The notes beneath the pieces were generated by a model. It did no database searches. It was not told where the DNA came from and worked only from the letters and a program-made list of their open reading frames with translations. Shown piece by piece: positions 62,643 through 64,000 of a stretch of 64,000 bases of DNA. The stretch is from Lumbricus rubellus (Eukaryota > Annelida > Clitellata > Crassiclitellata > Lumbricidae): the NCBI GenBank assembly GCA_945859605.1, contig OX243811.1, forward strand, positions 67,206,395 through 67,270,394. The letters run 5' to 3'. The translations under genes and the position numbers were made by a program. The stretch's first letter is position 1. Each line of letters begins with the position of its first letter.

Positions 62643-62850
62643 AGGCACGGTAGCCGGGTGGTTGAAGCGCTCGGCCTGAAAAGCTAAGAGCATAACTATA
62701 TAGGCTATATATATACTATAGGTTCGATTCCCTACTCATACAGACTCCGACATTGCTCACACTTCGGCAGTGCCAGTCCCAAGTTTGGATAGAGGAGGAG
62801 GGGTTACAACTGAAATTCCCACTCATGTAGGACTGCGAGTAAATCCCATA
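62643..62850 (+). repeat. tRNA-derived SINE, most complete copy of the family
   Basis: The head has an A box TAGCCGGGTGG at about 62651 and a B box GGTTCGATTCC at about 62722. A short AT-rich insert separates them. The body then reads CGGCAGTGCCAGTCCCAAG and GGAGGAGGGGTTACAAC, as in the truncated copies at 3425, 31143 and 60264. No intact tRNA fold. Confidence 0.75.
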
Positions 62851-62859
62851 TGAACCCAT

Positions 62860-63795
62860 CATGATTCTTGATCATGCAGTGTACTGTATACTATAATAGC
62901 TTTGCTGCTCCTTATTGTATACGCATAATTTATGTATACTATAATAGCTTTGCTGCTCCTTATTGTATACGCATAATTTATGTATACTATAATAGCTTTG
63001 CTGTTCCTTATTGTATACGCATAATTTATGTATACTATAATAGCTTTGCTGTTCCTTATTGTATACGCATAATTTATGTATACTATAATAGCTTTGCTGC
63101 TCCTTATTGTATACGCATAATTTATGTATACTATAATAGCTTTGCTGTTCCTTATTGTATACGCATAATTTATGTATACTATAATAGCTTTGCTGCTCCT
63201 TATTGTATACGCATAATTTATGTATACTATAATAGCTTTGCTGTTCCTTATTGTATACGCATAATTTATGTATACTATAATAGCTTTGCTGTTCCTTATT
63301 GTATACGCATAATTTATGTATACTATAATAGCTTTGCTGCTCCTTATTGTATACGCATAATTTATGTATACTATAATAGCTTTGCTGTTCCTTATTGTAT
63401 ACGCATAATTTATGTATACTATAATAGCTTTGCTGCTCCTTATTGTATACGCATAATTTATGTATACTATAATAGCTTTGCTGCTCCTTATTGTATACGC
63501 ATAATTTATGTATACTATAATAGCTTTGCTGCTCCTTATTGTATACGCATAATTTATGTATACTATAATAGCTTTGCTGCTCCTTATTGTATACGCATAA
63601 TTTATGTATACTATAATAGCTTTGCTGCTCCTTATTGTATACGCATAATTTATGTATACTATAATAGCTTTGCTGCTCCTTATTGTATACGCATATTATA
63701 TGCCGTGCACTGCATGATTCTTGATCATGCAGTGTACTGTATACTATAATAGCTTTGCTGCTCCTTATTGTACGCATAATTTATATGCCGTGCGC
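62860..63795 (+). repeat. 48-bp tandem array, 17 units plus one separate unit
   Basis: Unit TATACTATAATAGCTTTGCT followed by G(C/T)TCCTTATTGTATACGCAT and AATTTATG. Units are nearly identical and differ mainly at one C/T site. A GATTCTTGATCATGCAGTGT block precedes the array (62863) and follows it (63715), where one more partial unit is attached. The 48-bp period is a multiple of three and lacks stops, giving long open frames on both strands that are not called as genes. Confidence 0.95.
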
Positions 63796-64000
63796 TGCTT
63801 TTAAAGTTTGGATGAAAAGACATAAGAGATACAGCTGTATTGTATTGGGTAGTTTTGTGTAGTATTGTCATGTACTGCATTGTAGTTTACTGTATTGTAG
63901 TGTAGTGAAGTGTGTTACATTGTACAGTGGTAGTTTGGACTGGGGGGTGGTGGTGGTAAAAAAAACAACCCCGGCAATTCTCACCATGCCATGAGATCAA
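63796..64000. other. Right edge, no gene recognised
   Basis: Short TGTATTGTAGTG-type repeats at 63835-63925 and a GGGGGGTGGTGGTGG stretch at 63940. Confidence 0.3.

Noticed and set aside
62651..62732. Functional tRNA gene from the A and B boxes (also at 29740, 30360, 37890 and 43860)
   Set aside because: No paired acceptor stem or plausible anticodon arm, and the sequences continue into repeated SINE bodies.
62868..63777. Long open frames on both strands (293 and 301 codons) through the 48-bp array
   Set aside because: They exist only because the unit is a multiple of three and stop-free; they have no start context, domain or splice evidence, and both strands are open equally.

Overview
This window is nuclear DNA of a metazoan. 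It has spliced genes with GT-AG introns, non-LTR and DNA transposons, tRNA-derived SINEs and many microsatellites; there is no bacterial operon structure and no CRISPR array. An invertebrate deuterostome, perhaps an echinoderm or hemichordate, fits best. The reasons are an NK3-class homeobox gene, PARP14-like RRM/macro proteins, a THAP + YqaJ transposon, and a very frequent TAGGCCTA-type motif. The phylum is an inference, not a demonstrated fact.

Four protein-coding loci can be supported, all on the + strand. (1) 1-1886: the last three coding exons of SNAPC3, a subunit of the snRNA-activating complex, running in from the left edge. (2) 13509-19240: a four-exon gene encoding an RRM-like domain, a KH-like region and a canonical macro domain (706 aa), resembling PARP14 without its catalytic ART domain. 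(3) 24711-28597: a paralogue of gene 2 with the same exon boundaries and phases, whose macro domain has lost the usual ADP-ribose-binding signatures. (4) 32209-48669: NKX3-2/bagpipe, two coding exons split by a 15.1-kb intron, encoding 447 aa with an Eh1/TN motif and an NK3-type homeodomain.

The rest is mostly mobile and tandem-repeat DNA. 5340-7540 holds a 5'-truncated CR1/L2-group LINE on the minus strand. hAT-type elements with target-site duplications lie at 8176-9690, 15784-16404, 21100-22024, 24216-24412, 38538-41099 (with a second element nested inside) and 60524-60909. Tc1/mariner-type elements with long terminal inverted repeats lie at 36061-37453 and 41965-43182. A decayed 4.06-kb element at 53363-57418 carries THAP and DDE remnants on one strand and a YqaJ-like remnant on the other, as expected for ISL2EU. 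Tandem arrays include a 155-bp satellite with a two-monomer higher-order period (11036-12880), a 48-bp satellite of 17 units (62880-63690), and long GATA, GA, GAT, AAT and GACA runs.

SNAPC3 acts in snRNA transcription and NKX3-2 in developmental patterning. The macro pair probably belongs to ADP-ribose or nucleic-acid recognition, by analogy with PARP9/14. I see no functional link between the three sets of genes. The right third (49-64 kb) has no gene I can recognise.
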